Notes: a model not told the origin generated them from the sequence alone. Positions 31,901 to 47,452 are shown, numbered from the stretch's first letter. The stretch is DNA of 64,000 bases from Centrapalus pauciflorus (GCA_020465985.1 JAANYP010000756.1:53339-117338), one strand, 5' to 3'. Numbers and translations are program-made.

Positions 31901-33392
31901 CGAATACAAAGAGCATCCGTATCTAAATTATTAACAACCCAAAATGCAACACCTGAAGGAATCTCGTCAATACGCAACCAAAGTAAGCTTGCAAAACCCA
32001 TCTCCTTGATGGCATCCTTTTGAACGTCTTCCAAGGATTTAATTGCTAAAAACAATGGTTTCGGAGATGTCCTTGTACGTAAGGATGGAGGTTCAATCTC
32101 AGTACCCGTCCTCCTCCGTTTCTTTTGTCGCTCTGTGGCAGCACCTCGATCACTCATTGCTGAGGTTTCAGATTCAGCTAATGAATGATCACCAGCCTCA
32201 AGAAAATCATCTTTTACAAAGTCTGACAACCCAAAATCATCTTTCATTAAATCCGAATGACCTGCAATTGATACAATTCAAAATGAATAAAAAATAACAA
32301 GTAGTGTGAATGATAAATCTAGTAATCAACTAAATGTGTTTTTTACTTTCACATTGATGTGAAGCATCATGACTTGAATGCTCATCTCTCATAGCTCCTG
32401 AAAGATATGTAACAAAATATCATCTTCTTGTAAAACATGTAAATAAGGAAATGTATCATCTAAAAGGTCATAAATCTATAATGTGAATGGTCATTTTGAT
32501 AATGTGAATGGCCATTCACATTAGTCATTTCACCATTCACATTGATGCATTTAATTTCATATAAATTGTGAATATAGGTAATGGTCATTCAGCTAATGTG
32601 AATGGTAAATTTCCTAATGTGAATGGCCATTCACATTAGTTGAATGACCATTCACATAACTCATTTCATTATAATACTGATGTAAATTTGTTACTAATGT
32701 ATATATATCATGTGAATGGCCATTTAACTAACACAACAATCACCATTCACATTGAATTTCTTGTTTTTTTTTATGCAATATCGATGAAATACATTTAACA
32801 TTGATGGTATGTAGAAGATGAAGTCTCACATTGCTGTTCTCGTCATTCATCAAATGTGAATGGACATTTACCTAATGTGAATGACCATTCACATTAGAAA
32901 AATCACCATTCACATGATGCATTTAAGTTTTAGTAAGTTGTGAATGACTACTCAACTAACATAAATGCAATTTCAACTAATGTGAATGGTCATTAACCTA
33001 ATGTGAATGGCCATTCACATTAGGTTAATGACCATTCACATGACACATTTCAATAACATAAAGCGTCAATACGTTAAAATATCTTACCTGAAGAGTGATG
33101 AGAGCTCTCAGAGTTATGAGAGCTATCCTCTTCGTCACTTAAATTGATTTGAACAGGAGGTTAGTTAGGTCTGCTCCTTGGTCTTCCCGATAATCTCATC
33201 GAACGCCTGATGGGTCTATACTCTGTAACACAAACAAAAAAAACAAAGCCAAATAAAAAAAAACCCTAGGCAAGCCGTAAAACACTAAATGATAAACAAA
33301 AACCCTAAACAACACATTGGTTAATTCTTGAATGGAATGAAATCAGAAACCATACCTTCTTCACCCTTACTAAATTTCTTCTTTGGAGCCAT
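28930..33392 (-). pseudogene. Ulp1/C48-protease-like multi-exon gene, 5' part, disrupted
   Basis: Twelve exons can be laid out with GT-AG borders and consistent phase: 33392-33356, 33222-33088, 32397-32347, 32261-31468, 31373-31104, 30768-30603, 30507-30409, 30325-30194, 30116-30043, 29718-29465, 29360-29185, 29052-28930. Exon 4 holds the large conserved region (E-M-G-F...L-G-F-P-L-G-F...D-W-C-G-F). Exons 10-12 resemble the stretch before the catalytic domain of plant Ulp1-like proteins (S-P-F-M-N-R-V-V-D, V-L-D-C-W). Exon 8 encodes three 13-residue repeats. Lesions: TAA at 33163-33161 (exon 2), TAG at 33133-33131 (exon 5), and a one-base shift near 29255 (exon 11). The catalytic His/Asp/Cys exons are absent; the Sirevirus A array begins 49 bp into the next intron. 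The family call is from pattern recognition. Confidence 0.6.
29760..33060. repeat. Intronic GTGAATGGCCATTCAC palindrome family
   Basis: The perfect 16-bp palindrome occurs at 29977, 30866, 31014, 32504, 32619 and 33003, with many one-sided variants (TAATGTGAATGGTCATT). Copies fall in introns of the disrupted gene, in clusters of two to five. They are not in regular tandem. Exon 8 repeats carry the same ATTCACATT core. Confidence 0.8.
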
Positions 33393-33656
33393 TCGTAGTG
33401 TGAAACGGAGAAGATTTTAGGTTAAACAAAGAGAAATCGCAGAGGATGGAGAGAAGAAGGAAGTCAGTTTCTAAAATGTGAGGGAAACGAACGTGAGTCT
33501 GATGATCTTCACGTACCGGAAGGACAATGCGCCAATATAATTTCAATACCAATAATACCCTTACAGTTTAAAAACCAATCGCCCCACGTCCGTTTTTTTT
33601 TAGTTTAATTTCAAAAATGACATTTTCAATCTAAACCCTTGGATCAAAAAAATATA
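33393..33656. other. Upstream region of the disrupted gene
   Basis: This would be the 5' leader and promoter of the minus-strand gene. I see no clear TATA box or other element; the stretch near 33590-33640 is T- and A-rich. Confidence 0.4.
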
Positions 33657-33715
33657 TGGTTATAAAAGGGTACCTTCGATACACTGGATTTATAGAGGGA
33701 CTCTTTTGAACCTAA

Positions 33716-33718
<3 letters not shown>
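33657..33718 (-). mobile_element. One end of a TA-microsatellite-associated element
   Basis: Read on the minus strand, this is a start like GATTTAGGTTCAAAAGAGT followed by CGAAGGTACC. It resembles the left end of the element at 34843-35279. It abuts a (TA)n tract. The other end was not found. Confidence 0.5.

Positions 33719-33796
<78 letters not shown>
33719..33796. repeat. (TA)n microsatellite, about 78 bp
   Basis: Pure AT dinucleotide run that separates two TIR elements. Confidence 0.97.
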
Positions 33797-36454
<2,658 letters not shown>

Positions 36455-37053
36455 TAATTGTAGATTCGTTGAATCTTGGTTTAGGCTAAAAGTTTGTTTG
36501 AATTTACAATCAAACTAACATTTCATTGAATAGAATAAAAAAATTAGAATCTAACTTAAGTTTAACAATAATGTGTTTTTCATACAAACATTTGTTTAAA
36601 AGAAAATATTGTTGAATCTTTATTTATAGGCTGAAAGTTTACTGAATTTTCATTCAAACCGAAAAGATCTAACTTTCTATAACATAATTAAAAAAATTGA
36701 TATCTAACATAAATTTAACAAATAATGCATTTTTTATATAACCAATAATATAACAAACAACAAAAATTCAAAAAAGATTATATACTGAAAATAACAATAA
36801 CTTTGTGCATGCAATGACTAAAAGTTCACTGAATTTACATAACTTAGAAGATCTAAATTTTCAATAAAACAACAAATATATTAATTAACATCTAACTAAT
36901 TAAATTTAACAAACAATGCATTTTTCTTATAAAAGAATAAGATATGTCATACAAAAACTAGTTTAAAACTAAAAAAATTAGAGATTCCGTAAATCTGTAT
37001 TCAAAGGCCGAGAGTTTTTTGTATTTTCTTTCAAACTTAAAATCCTAATATCT
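36455..37053. repeat. Diverged direct repeats of about 150-170 bp
   Basis: Three or four degraded copies share the order: gttgaatcttg/ttt, gctgaaagttt, gaattttcattcaaac, gatctaact, tctaacataaatttaacaa, atgcattttt. No coding capacity. Confidence 0.5.
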
Positions 37054-37062
37054 TATAATTAA

Positions 37063-38561
37063 GAGTAAATTACAGAAATGGTCCTTGTGGTTTGTTCAAA
37101 ATTATAGAAACGGTCCCTCAACTTTCAAAGTTGCAATGGCGGTCACTGAAACCACTATTTATTCGCAGAAACGGTCCTAGTGTTTCTAAAATTTTTAGAA
37201 ATGACGATTTTGCCTTTTTTTTCTCGATTACAAGTTTGGTCCCTCCACTATATAACTTAATTTCAATTTTGGTTATTTTCTTAAATTTTCATTTTTGGTT
37301 TTAAATTAGAAATATTAATTTAATAAATTATTATTTAATTCATTATTAAATGTATTATTATTATTATTATTATTAATTATATCTATTTATTTTTGAAAAT
37401 AAATATATATTTATATATTAAAAATTATTTTTATTTATATACTTAATTAACTAGTTAATTTATAGCTCTTTTATGTATTCAACTTATTTATTAAAGATTT
37501 AAGTATTTTATTTTTCATTGAATTTTGATTTAAGTTTACTAATTCATTACATTTTTTAAAATTTGACTTAAAATTTCTAATTTACTATTTTTGTTTTAAA
37601 TAATTTTTACGCCAATACGTTATGACTTAAATTAGTTATTTTATTTGTCTTCATTTAAAAAAATTTTATGCCAATATATTTTGATTTCAATTTAGCATTT
37701 CATTGTTTTTGATTTACAATTTTGTTACGTTATGACTAAAGTGAAAATGAATAAAATATTTAAGTGAAAACGAATAAAACATATTAATGTACAAAATTGT
37801 AGATCAAATCTATTAAAATACTAGATTTAAATCAAAATATTAGCATAAGAAAATATTTAAATTAAAAAAAATAAAATACTAAATTTAAATTAAATCATAT
37901 TAACGTAAAAAAATATTTAAATCAATATTCATAAATTATTAGATTTAAAATTGAAACGTATTAGCCAAACAGAATATTTAACTTAAAACGAACAAAAGCT
38001 AAATTTATATGTTTTTCATAAAAAACATAATTAAATCAAAATATAATAAGGTAAGAAAATAGTAAAATGAAAAGGTATAAATAATAATAAAAAAATATAC
38101 AAATAGATTAACAAATGACATATCAAATAAATAAATCTTTAATAAATAAATTGAATACATAAAAGATACATAATTTAACTAAATTAAGTATATAAATACA
38201 AATAAGTTTTAATAAATAAATATAAATTTATCTAAAAAAATGTATAGATATTAATAATAATAATAATAATAATATGTTTAATGAAGAATTAAATCATAAT
38301 TTATTAAATTAATTTTTCAAAAATTACACAAAAAATAAAAATGTAAGAAAAGGATCAAACTTGAAATTAAACTAAACAGTAGAGGGACTAAACTTGTAAT
38401 TGAGAAAATGATAAAATCATCATTTTTAAAAAGTCTAGAAATAGAGGGACTGTTTCCGTAAGTAGAAAGTGGTTTGAGGGACTACCACTGCAACTTTAAA
38501 AGTTAATGGACCGTTTTCATAATTTTGAACAAACCACAGGGACTATTTTTGTAATTTACTC
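37063..38561. mobile_element. Mutator-like foldback element 1 (1499 bp)
   Basis: The ends GAGTAAATTACAGAAATGG and GTAATTTACTC are the tips of long inverted arms that extend to near the centre (TTATTATTATT/AATAATAAT around 37360 and 38250). A perfect 9-bp duplication TATAATTAA flanks it (37054-37062 and 38562-38570), as expected for Mutator-like transposition. No transposase gene. Confidence 0.85.
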
Positions 38562-38570
38562 TATAATTAA

Positions 38571-39121
38571 ATAAAAAATGACATAATCACACAAACCCTG
38601 AACAATAAATCACACAAATTATTGAACTATAACATATGGAAAATGCAAGACTTGAACACACAAATCCAATATATTACTTTTGGATTTATGAAATTTATAG
38701 AAAACTAACCATTTTGAGTCGATGAAACCATGGTGAACGAGGCTGCTAGTGATGAGAAGAGAGGGTGCCGATGCTGATGGGAGAGGGTGGTCAATCCAGT
38801 TTAGGAAGACAATTTCGAATCAACAGGTCTACGGACGAAACAGTTAAATTGACCTGTAGAAAAAACCTTAACTAGAACATAATATTTTTTAAAAAAAAAA
38901 AATTAGAAAATAATGTATTAAAGAAATTGTTTTTTGAAAAAAAAAAATTTAAAACTATGTTTGTTTTTTGTCTTTTGGTTGTCGACCTATTTGATCCATT
39001 TACTTAAATAATATTGTACATTTATTTCGTTGATTGTATTCATTAAAAATTTATAGTTGTTTATTCGTTAAACTGTTACGTAAACTTAATATAAGTAAAG
39101 CGTGATCAATTTTGTAAACCA
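38571..39121. other. Intergenic spacer between two transposons
   Basis: No supported feature apart from an A-rich stretch at 38890-38950. Confidence 0.4.
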
Positions 39122-39636
39122 TTCCACTACTACAAAATGACCCTAATGCAACACTGAGAAAATGTCGCGTTAGGCCTTAAAAGTGTTGCATTAGGGCTAA
39201 TGTGACACTTTATCAAATGTCACCTTAGCCAATGTCGCCTTAGGTCTAAAGCGACACTTTTCTCAAAAGCTGCAACACTTTTTAAAAGTGTTGCATATAT
39301 TTTATAATGCGACACTTTTAAAATGCAACACTTTTTACCTTCTAATGCAACACTTTATTATTTACCGTCATTAGCTATGACAACACTTTATTCATCAAAT
39401 GTGACACTTTTACGTTCTTTTGGCAAAATAAATGTGACACTGTTTATGCTCTATTGCAACACTTTTTTTTCATTTACAAATACAATAAATTAATATATTG
39501 ATTTGTAATACTTTTCTTCACATAAAACCAAATTCTATAAGATGAATTAACAATAAAAATAATATCATATCATTCAAAATGTATTCAACAATATTAAGGT
39601 CTAATACAAAAAATAACCTCAATGAAATGTACAACC

Positions 39637-39663
39637 AACAAAAAAAAAAAAAAAAAAAAAAAA
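39637..39663. repeat. Poly-A tract
   Basis: A-homopolymer of about 25 bp inside CACTA element 1. Confidence 0.9.
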
Positions 39664-40344
39664 GTCGATTACAATCCGAGAACGTATATAATCTTAAATC
39701 CTAGACTTGAGATTTCATTCATAGGAAGTTGTTGCTTCATTTCATCGTATTTGCAAGCTCTACACGTGACTTTGCATATTCTTTTCTTTGCATGTTCCAA
39801 AAGAACGTAGCCTGAACATATAAAACAAAACACATTATTGTTAGTGTGTTTGGTAATTTAAATGATTAAAACAAATTATCAAGCACAAAATCTCTAAAAC
39901 ATGCATTTCTAATAAATGTTTTTCGGTTTCCTAATTAAAAAATATGTTTAAATTTTTTTTCAAAATTACAATGATCCATCCTAATTCTTTATTGTTCATA
40001 CGTACACATGTCAAACCCAATGTAACTTCTCACTATGTAACAAAATATAACACATGTTTCAATAGTTCATGTAACTCGATCATGTAAATCAACAACATCT
40101 AATACTAATTGTTACCTAAATATGATAGTCAAAATAGCAACAGCCTGTTGTAGTTCATCCAACCTAATACAACAAATATAAGCTTCTTTTTGCAATGAAA
40201 CAATTAGGAAATCACAGGCTAACATTGCTACCAAACAATGGCTAAATACTTGTAAAAACCCATTAAGAACCCAACTAAAACAACATTATTTCTAGTTTTG
40301 ATTCATCTTAATTGGAAGGTTGTTCTAGGAATCCATTAGCAATA

Positions 40345-40670
40345 GGGAAAATTACCAAGAAAGGTAATATAAAATACAAAATTTGACAATAAAGGTATTG
40401 TAAAATTTTTTTTGCCAAGAAAGGTAATATAAAATTCTATTTTAGCCGAAAAAGAACATGAAATTCAAATTTTAGGCCAAGAAAGATAATCAAATATTAT
40501 TCGGTTACCAAAAAAGGAGCATAAAATTAAAAATTTACATTCTTAATTTGTCATCAATACCCTTTTTTGTCAAATTTGAATTTTATGTAACCGAATAATA
40601 TTTGATTAAGAATGTTACCAAAAAAGGTAACCGAATAATATTTGATTAAGAATGTTACCAAAAAAGGAGC
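40345..40670. repeat. Dispersed AT-rich repeat, copy 1
   Basis: Built of units like CCAAGAAAGGTAATATAAAA. Related copies lie at 44520-44775 and 52980-53230. A 46-bp piece is tandemly duplicated near 40580-40660. Nature unknown. Confidence 0.6.
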
Positions 40671-42534
40671 AAACCCACCAAGCAAACTTGTGAGTTAGTG
40701 CCCATCAGATATGCTATTTGGCACTGGTGTGACAGTGAATTAATGGAGTTTTAACATGTTTTCATATTTTTATACATAAAATAAAAATTGTTCCAAATTA
40801 CATATCCCATATTCTTCTGAACTTTAAGTTTTACACATGAACCACAATTAGGCATAAGTAGATAAGATAGCAAAACTATAATCCTAACTGCGTCATTTTT
40901 AACATCCCTCTTGTCTAGGGCATTGTCCAATAACAATGTGTGTTAAGATAGGGATTTAACAAATTTATATGGTAGCAACATATAAGACACATCAAAGAAT
41001 TAAAATGTAGAAATACCTTGTTGAGAACATTGTTCACTTTGTTTCTACGAACACCACTATGTCCATTTAAATTGTTAAAATACAATGCAACTTACTTTCC
41101 CTGATTCCAGGCGACCCTTGTGAAACTTCGGAACCCACCTTCGATCAAATTAACATCCTTTTCATTCTGTGTTGCATTAGAGAGCCCATGAAACGTAAAA
41201 TTATTTGCCATATTACCCATCTAACTACAAAACATTTTTCCCTATGTCAACTTCCCATCCACATATCAACATTGTAAATTCGAACCAAACCACGTTATTA
41301 AAAATTCAATTATTTCAGAGGTATGACAAGCATGTGATGAGCCATTGTTAACTTTGCCACAAGTTGGGAGCCTTGTTTATTATATCCCACAAGGACACAT
41401 TAAACAAGAATATATGATTTCTTCTCATTTATAAAGTTTATTATGGTAATACATAATATATTAAATATTGAAAGATTGATCATTTCTTTATTTAAAGAAA
41501 ACAAAAATCATGTTGTTTCCTCGACATCATTTGTGTATTGGTCTATTAACTTTCTAGGAAATGATTTTGTCATAAGAATGTATTTTCTTTTCTTCCACTT
41601 CTGTTGATTTTTTTATGCTAAGTTGTAATTGTACATGCAATTAGTTCTCGTACCTGGAAAAATAACAGATAAATTACAGTATATACCTGCTCTGCAGTTT
41701 GATAATTTGATATATTTGCATCTAATTTGAAATTCAGTATCAGAATCTTAAGTAGTGAGATAGTCATACGTAGAAGTACATTACCCAAAATGAAAACGGG
41801 ATAAAATCTTACTAATGGTTTACCTACCTGTAGTTATATATGGCATCGTATAAATCACAGACGTAGACATACAAAATCCCAAGAGGTACCGTGCAAATGT
41901 ATTTGTATAGTTATATAAATCCTAATCCTACAAACAGAGCGAATTATTACCTGAAAATCGAGGATGTTTCGTAAATGAATCGTTTAGAACTTCAAATCGC
42001 TAATTTTAGGGCTCCAACAGCAGAGTAAGAGGAGATCAATGTCGGAGCACAGGCGGAGCTGTCGGAGGTGGAACCAGAGCCCAAGAGTAGGGAGAACAGG
42101 TGGAGGCTGAGACGGAGGTGGAGGCGGAGACACAGCCGGAGTCGGAGTGAAGGCAGCAGCGATGGAGTGATGCGGATCGAGAGGATAGAGAAAGAGAACA
42201 ATCGACTGCAAATGTGAAGTATTAATATTAGGGCTGCATCCAGTCAAATAATTATGTTTTTAATTTCTATTCTAAAAGATTCACCTACAACCATTTCAGT
42301 CTGGGAAGACATGGACTCACTAAAATAACTTGTAACCCATTGTAATTAATATTATGTATTTACATTTCATTTGTGATAAAAAAAAAGGTGTAGTTCTTAC
42401 CTTCTTACTAGATTTTAGTAATAATATTCAATCTTTTAACGATAATCTTAGTAGTACACTTGTAAGTTAATTCATAACTTGGTATTGTAAACTTTTAAAA
42501 GTCTTTAAATATTAATTGTTTGAGTTTTTAAATT

Positions 42535-42690
42535 AAAAACGGTTAATTGGTTAACCGAATAACCGAACCGAAAAAAACGGTTAACCGATAATTCGGTTTA
42601 GGTTTAGGTTCACAAAATCCTCGAACCGACATGTCCGGATAACTATCCGAAACTCGTTTTTGGTTCGGTTAACCATCCATGAACAACCAT
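42535..42690. repeat. GGTTCGGTTAACC-type repeat remnant
   Basis: Clustered GGTTAACCGA/TCGGTTAACC motifs in both orientations, similar to common plant MITE ends. No complete element boundaries could be set. Confidence 0.4.
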
Positions 42691-43248
42691 ATATGTACGT
42701 GTATGTGAAGAAGGAGATTGATTGTGAGTGAGGATGCAAATAGGTTAATTAGCTTACTAACATTTAAATGTTATTTTGTAGCGACCCATTTTCCCTCCTT
42801 ATAAGGTTTTTAGATTAAGTATTTATCTTTAAAATGTAACTGTAGTTTCAAATATACGTATTTATTAAACATATAGAAAAAAGTGTGTTATAGAAAAAAT
42901 TACAACAAAAGAAAAAGTTATTTCTATGTATTAATTTTTTTTAAACATGTAACACTTCTAAAAAATATCACATATTTACATTTAAAATGCAACAATTGAA
43001 ATAAGTGTTGCATTTTTTAATCAAAGTTGTAACACTTTTAAAAAGTGTTACATTTTTTAATGAAAATCGTAACACTTTGAAAAAAGTGTTAGGTTTTTTA
43101 ATAAAATTTGCAACACTTTTAAAAAGGTGTTGCATTAAAACATTATATGCAACATTTATCGTAAAAGTGTTGCTTTATAATAAAGACAACATTTTTCATA
43201 AGTGCTACATCAAAAGTGTCACATTAGGTTCATTTTGTAGTACTGTTC

Positions 43249-44045
43249 GTATGTATTTTTGTTCTATTTAAATAAAGTAAATGAAGTTAAAATGTTGTTT
43301 TACTTTTTTGTAAACATTAAATCCAAATTAAAATAAATAACATTAACTTTATTATTTTGATTAATGAGGGTATTGATAAGATCTTTATTGGTTCAATAGT
43401 AAGAATTACTTTTTCGTTTTAAAAATATTAACATAAAAATAGATTAAAAAGGTTAAAATGTCATTATGCTTATAATGTAATTAAAATAAACTAAATCTAA
43501 GTTTTTATTGGAAGCTTTCTTAATCCAACTACTTATTAGGTAGGGTCAAAAGGTTGATGTACTGGCAACTCCAACCGACCATGTCAAACCGCCTCAAGCC
43601 CATCACGTGATATGTAAATTGAGCTGACCAAGCAGTAATGTAACGCTAGAGAGTCCAATGGCTTCAAAGAGGTAGTTTTGCCACTCCTCCATCTCGAGTC
43701 CCTAATCTTTGTTAGGTACGATCAAATTTACGAGTACCTTTTCTAACTAGGCTACACGCCCTGAACCAATCCAACTATAAATATTAATAGTAAAAAGAAT
43801 TAGAAATAAATATTATAAAAACCTCAAAGCTACAGTTCAAAGATATTCAAATCATGATCGCTCAACTCGAAACCAAAGAAACTAATTCATCATAATCAAC
43901 CACAACGTTAAACCTTCATTTGCTTCTATTGCCGTCGAAAACATATTTATCTATATCTTCCACTGTTGTTTGACTTGTTTCCCATGGGATCGACACATCG
44001 ACACTATGAAAGTTATCAGTAATGTAATTTGTTAAAAGTACACAA
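43249..44045. other. Intergenic sequence without recognised features
   Basis: Less AT-rich at 43540-43760, but no open frame or terminal repeat that I can support. Confidence 0.4.
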
Positions 44046-44059
44046 CTTTAATATTAAAC

Positions 44060-44213
44060 AAGTAAGAGCAAAATAGTCATTTTAAATGGTCAAAGGACGA
44101 AATCCGTAACAAAACTTCAACCACAAAGACTGTTAGTGTAATTTTTAAAGTTAAAGACCAAATCCATAATTTATAGTAAACCACATGGACGAAATTGTAA
44201 TTTACCCAAATTT
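44060..44213. mobile_element. Solo end of a Mutator-like foldback element
   Basis: Carries the same GGTCAAAGGACGAAATCC...GACGAAATTGTAATTTACC succession found at the ends of the foldback elements at 37063, 54461 and 61535. No opposite arm seen. Confidence 0.5.
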
Positions 44214-44519
44214 ATATATGATTTGTGCAATAGATTTATAAAAGTTGTATTAAAGGAGAGAAAACTAACAAGTTAAAAGAAGAATATGTTTATTTTGGTT
44301 GGATTTTGGAATTTGATTATTCCTAGGCTTCATTAAGATTATCAGTTTATTCAAAAACAAAACATGGAATTTGAAAAATATACAATAACATAACATGTAT
44401 TAAAGAATAAAGCATGTTAAAATATTATATATTCCTTCCTTTTAGTTTATAAATTTTATGTTGACTTTCAAATAATAATTTAAATGCTTTATCACTATTA
44501 ATTGTTGGTACAAAATAAA

Positions 44520-44775
44520 AAAAATAACAAGAAAGATAATATAAAATACAAAATTTGATAATAAAAATATTGTAAAATTTTTTTGGCAGAAAAAGATAAT
44601 GTAAAATTTTATTTTGACAAAAAAAAAATATTGAATTCAAATTTTAGACCAAGAACGATAATCAAAATTGTTATTTTTACCAAAAAAAGAATCAAAAAAT
44701 TAAAATTTCATCTTCTAGTTGGTCATCTTTCATCAATACCCCTATTTGCCAAAAATAAATTTTATATTATATTTC
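44520..44775. repeat. Dispersed AT-rich repeat, copy 2
   Basis: Same order of units as 40345-40600, including the final hatCATCAATACCC and TTTGCCAAA-like part. Confidence 0.6.
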
Positions 44776-44789
44776 TTGGCCTAATAACT

Positions 44790-44794
<5 letters not shown>

Positions 44795-44876
<82 letters not shown>
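44795..44876. repeat. (TC)n microsatellite
   Basis: About 80 bp of CT repeats following dispersed repeat copy 2. Confidence 0.95.
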
Positions 44877-44879
<3 letters not shown>

Positions 44880-45332
44880 CATTGGTGTATGTGTGCAAGA
44901 ATGTGTATATATATTGGACCTTATGAATTGGGTGGCCAAAAACATCAGATCTAGGAGACGTTTGGTATGATAAAATTAAGATAATGCTATTAACATCAAC
45001 TATCAAGTGAAGTTTACAAGATTTTTTTTTATCATGTGATGAGAGAATTTACTCTCAATGGAGAAGAAGAGTGGAAACGAATTTAATATAAATTTCATTT
45101 CACTCCTTTTTCACATTAAAACGAAGAGAACAAAAAATACGAAACAAAATGAAATTGTAATAGTTTTTCCTCTATTTTTTATGCAAACCTTCTTATATAT
45201 GTAACTATCATTATTGACTTTTGGTATAATGTAATGAAATGAAATGATTTATGTTTATAAATGGGAGAAAGAATATGAAAAAAGAAAAAACCCATGTGTG
45301 ACTGTGTGTGGATGAGTTTGAGTTTTTTTATA

Positions 45333-46805
45333 GGGAGAATTTCATATATACCCCTCCAAAAATTCATAATATCATATGTACCCAACCTAAAATTTTAATA
45401 TCATATATATCCCTCTTAAAGATCATAATATCATACATACCCAATTTTAATTATTAATATCACATATATCCCTCTTAAACATCACTAATATCATATATAC
45501 CCAAATTCATTAATTTAATTATTTTTAAAACATTAAAAGCTTATAATTAATATTTCTTATTAATTAATGACCATTATACCCTTACTCATTTCTTCTTTCA
45601 ACTACTAAACTTCAAAATATCATATTTATCCAACTTAAATTAAAATATCATATCACTTTTAATAATTTTATATAATTTATTTTTGTAAACAGTACTAAAT
45701 AAAATTTTCAAACTAAAACAAATTAACATTAAAAAAAAATTGTATCATGTTATTGCTCGTTTTTTATCAAATCGTATCGTCTTATTGTATTTTCCTATTT
45801 GTTTTCTTTCTACAGTAATCTATATACAATTAACTGATTACATATTATGTTCTTTTAACAATTATTTAAATCAAGATAATGGGGGCAAAAAAGTTACTTT
45901 AGCTTGAAACTATACAAGTATTATGAAACGTCCCAAATGGAAAACATTGCAATTTTCATGGGTAGGAGAAATTATAAATGTGAACGCTTATTATGGAACA
46001 GAGCAAGTAAACGATTTATGGATTTACATTTGTAACTTACAATGATGATTAGGACCCACGAATATAAAACTTTATGCAAATGCCATATAGACGTAAAGTA
46101 CATAACCACTCTATATATTCCACCAAAAAACCATGTTTTCAAGATATACAAAGTGGTAATCTGATTTTATTTTTAGTACTGATTCATTTTTTTGGGATAC
46201 CATGTTCGTATAGTCAGCAGAATGGGTTGATTTTACACAGCATCACGAACATTTATGTAATCAGTTAATTGTTGAAAGAACATAATATGTAATCAGTTAA
46301 TTGTATATAGATTACTGTAGAAAGAAAACAAATAAGAAAATACAATAAGACGATACGATTTGATAAAAACGAGCAAAAACATGATCCAATTTTTTTTATA
46401 TTTTTTTAATGTTAATTTGTTTTAGTTTGAAGAATTTATTTAGTAAAGTTTACAAAAATAAATTATATAAAATTATTAAAAGTGATATGATATTTTAATT
46501 TAAGTTGGATAAATATGATATTTTGAAGTTTAGTAGTTGAAACAAGAAATGAGTAAGGGTATAATGGTCATTAATTAATAAGAAATATTAATTATGAGCT
46601 TTAAATGTTTTAAAAATAATTAAATTAATGAATTTGGGTATATATGATATTAATGATGTTTAAGAGGGATATATGTGATATTAATAATTAAAATTGGGTA
46701 TATATGATATTATGATGTTTAGGAGGGATATATATGATATTAAAATTTTAGGTTGGGTATATATGATATTATGAAGTTTTGGAGGGATATATATGAAATT
46801 CTCCC
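45333..46805. mobile_element. Foldback element with 9-bp duplication (1473 bp)
   Basis: Ends GGGAGAATTTCATATATA and its complement begin arms of about 540 bp that pair almost along their whole length around a 350-bp centre. Perfect 9-bp duplications TTTTTTATA flank it (45324-45332, 46806-46814). The arms are filled with ATATCATATATACCC-type units. The duplication size points to the Mutator superfamily, although the ends differ from foldback elements 1 and 2. No coding capacity. Confidence 0.85.
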
Positions 46806-47248
46806 TTTTTTATAATCATTTCTCAAATAAACATCTTTTATGAAACCCAAACATTTCATACATTAAAATTCATCAAACAAACACACACTAAATAGTTACA
46901 CTTAAATGCAAGTTTCCATTAAAAAAATAGAAGAAAAACTATTAAAACTTTATTCGATTTTCATATTGTTGATTCTTCATGTTGATGTATATACGTATGT
47001 TGAACTCGATTTTCTACTTATTTACATTATGAACAGAACCTTTTATTATATAATAAGAAAAGCTTGTGAAATTACTTGATTCCATTCTCTTATCCATCGT
47101 AGCAAACGTCCCTTGGTTATTGGTATTCACCCTCTGGTTATATTTTCAATATAAAAAGTGCAAATTCAACGACAATGGAGCATCTGATTATCATATAAAA
47201 AGTGATCACATTATTTAAGTTTATGTAATCACTTGAACAACATTTACG

Positions 47249-47452
47249 ATGCGTTTGGGTTGTTGATGAGTTTGAAGTGGGTATGAGCATATGTATGAGT
47301 TTGAAAGAAATAGGAGAAAGAATATGAAGAATGAGTTTGAGTTTTTGATGATCATTTCCACATATTTGGTAATCATTTCTCAAACAAACAACATCTATTA
47401 TACTAAAACTCATTTCATACCTTAAAAACCCACCAAACAAACACACACTTAA
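47249..47452. mobile_element. Short MITE-like repeat, unoccupied homologue
   Basis: Starts near GATGCGTTTGGGTT and ends CCAAACAAACACACAC. Its inner part matches the flanks of the foldback element at 45333-46805, where the insertion sits between GAGTTTGAGTTTTT and ATCATTTCTCAAA. Confidence 0.55.

Larger units (their letters stand above)
39125..43245. mobile_element. CACTA element 1, non-autonomous (4121 bp)
   Basis: The left terminus CACTACTACAAAATG and the right terminus (CAGTACTACAAAATG on the minus strand) form the TIR, with a 3-bp duplication TTC on each side. Subterminal regions (39150-39470 and 42950-43220) are full of GCAACACTTTT/GTGACACTTT repeats in opposite orientation, the type bound by CACTA transposases. 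No transposase gene is visible. A G-rich block at 42030-42160 could be a captured 5' gene piece (minus strand), without recognisable product. Confidence 0.85.

Noticed and set aside
29760..33060. CRISPR-like array from recurrent palindromes
   Set aside because: Spacing is irregular, repeats are short and intronic, and the DNA is from a plant.
41984..42247. 87-codon minus-strand frame with a proline-rich stretch
   Set aside because: Proline-rich product follows from the GGAGGCGGA-type repeats; no family resemblance or splice context.
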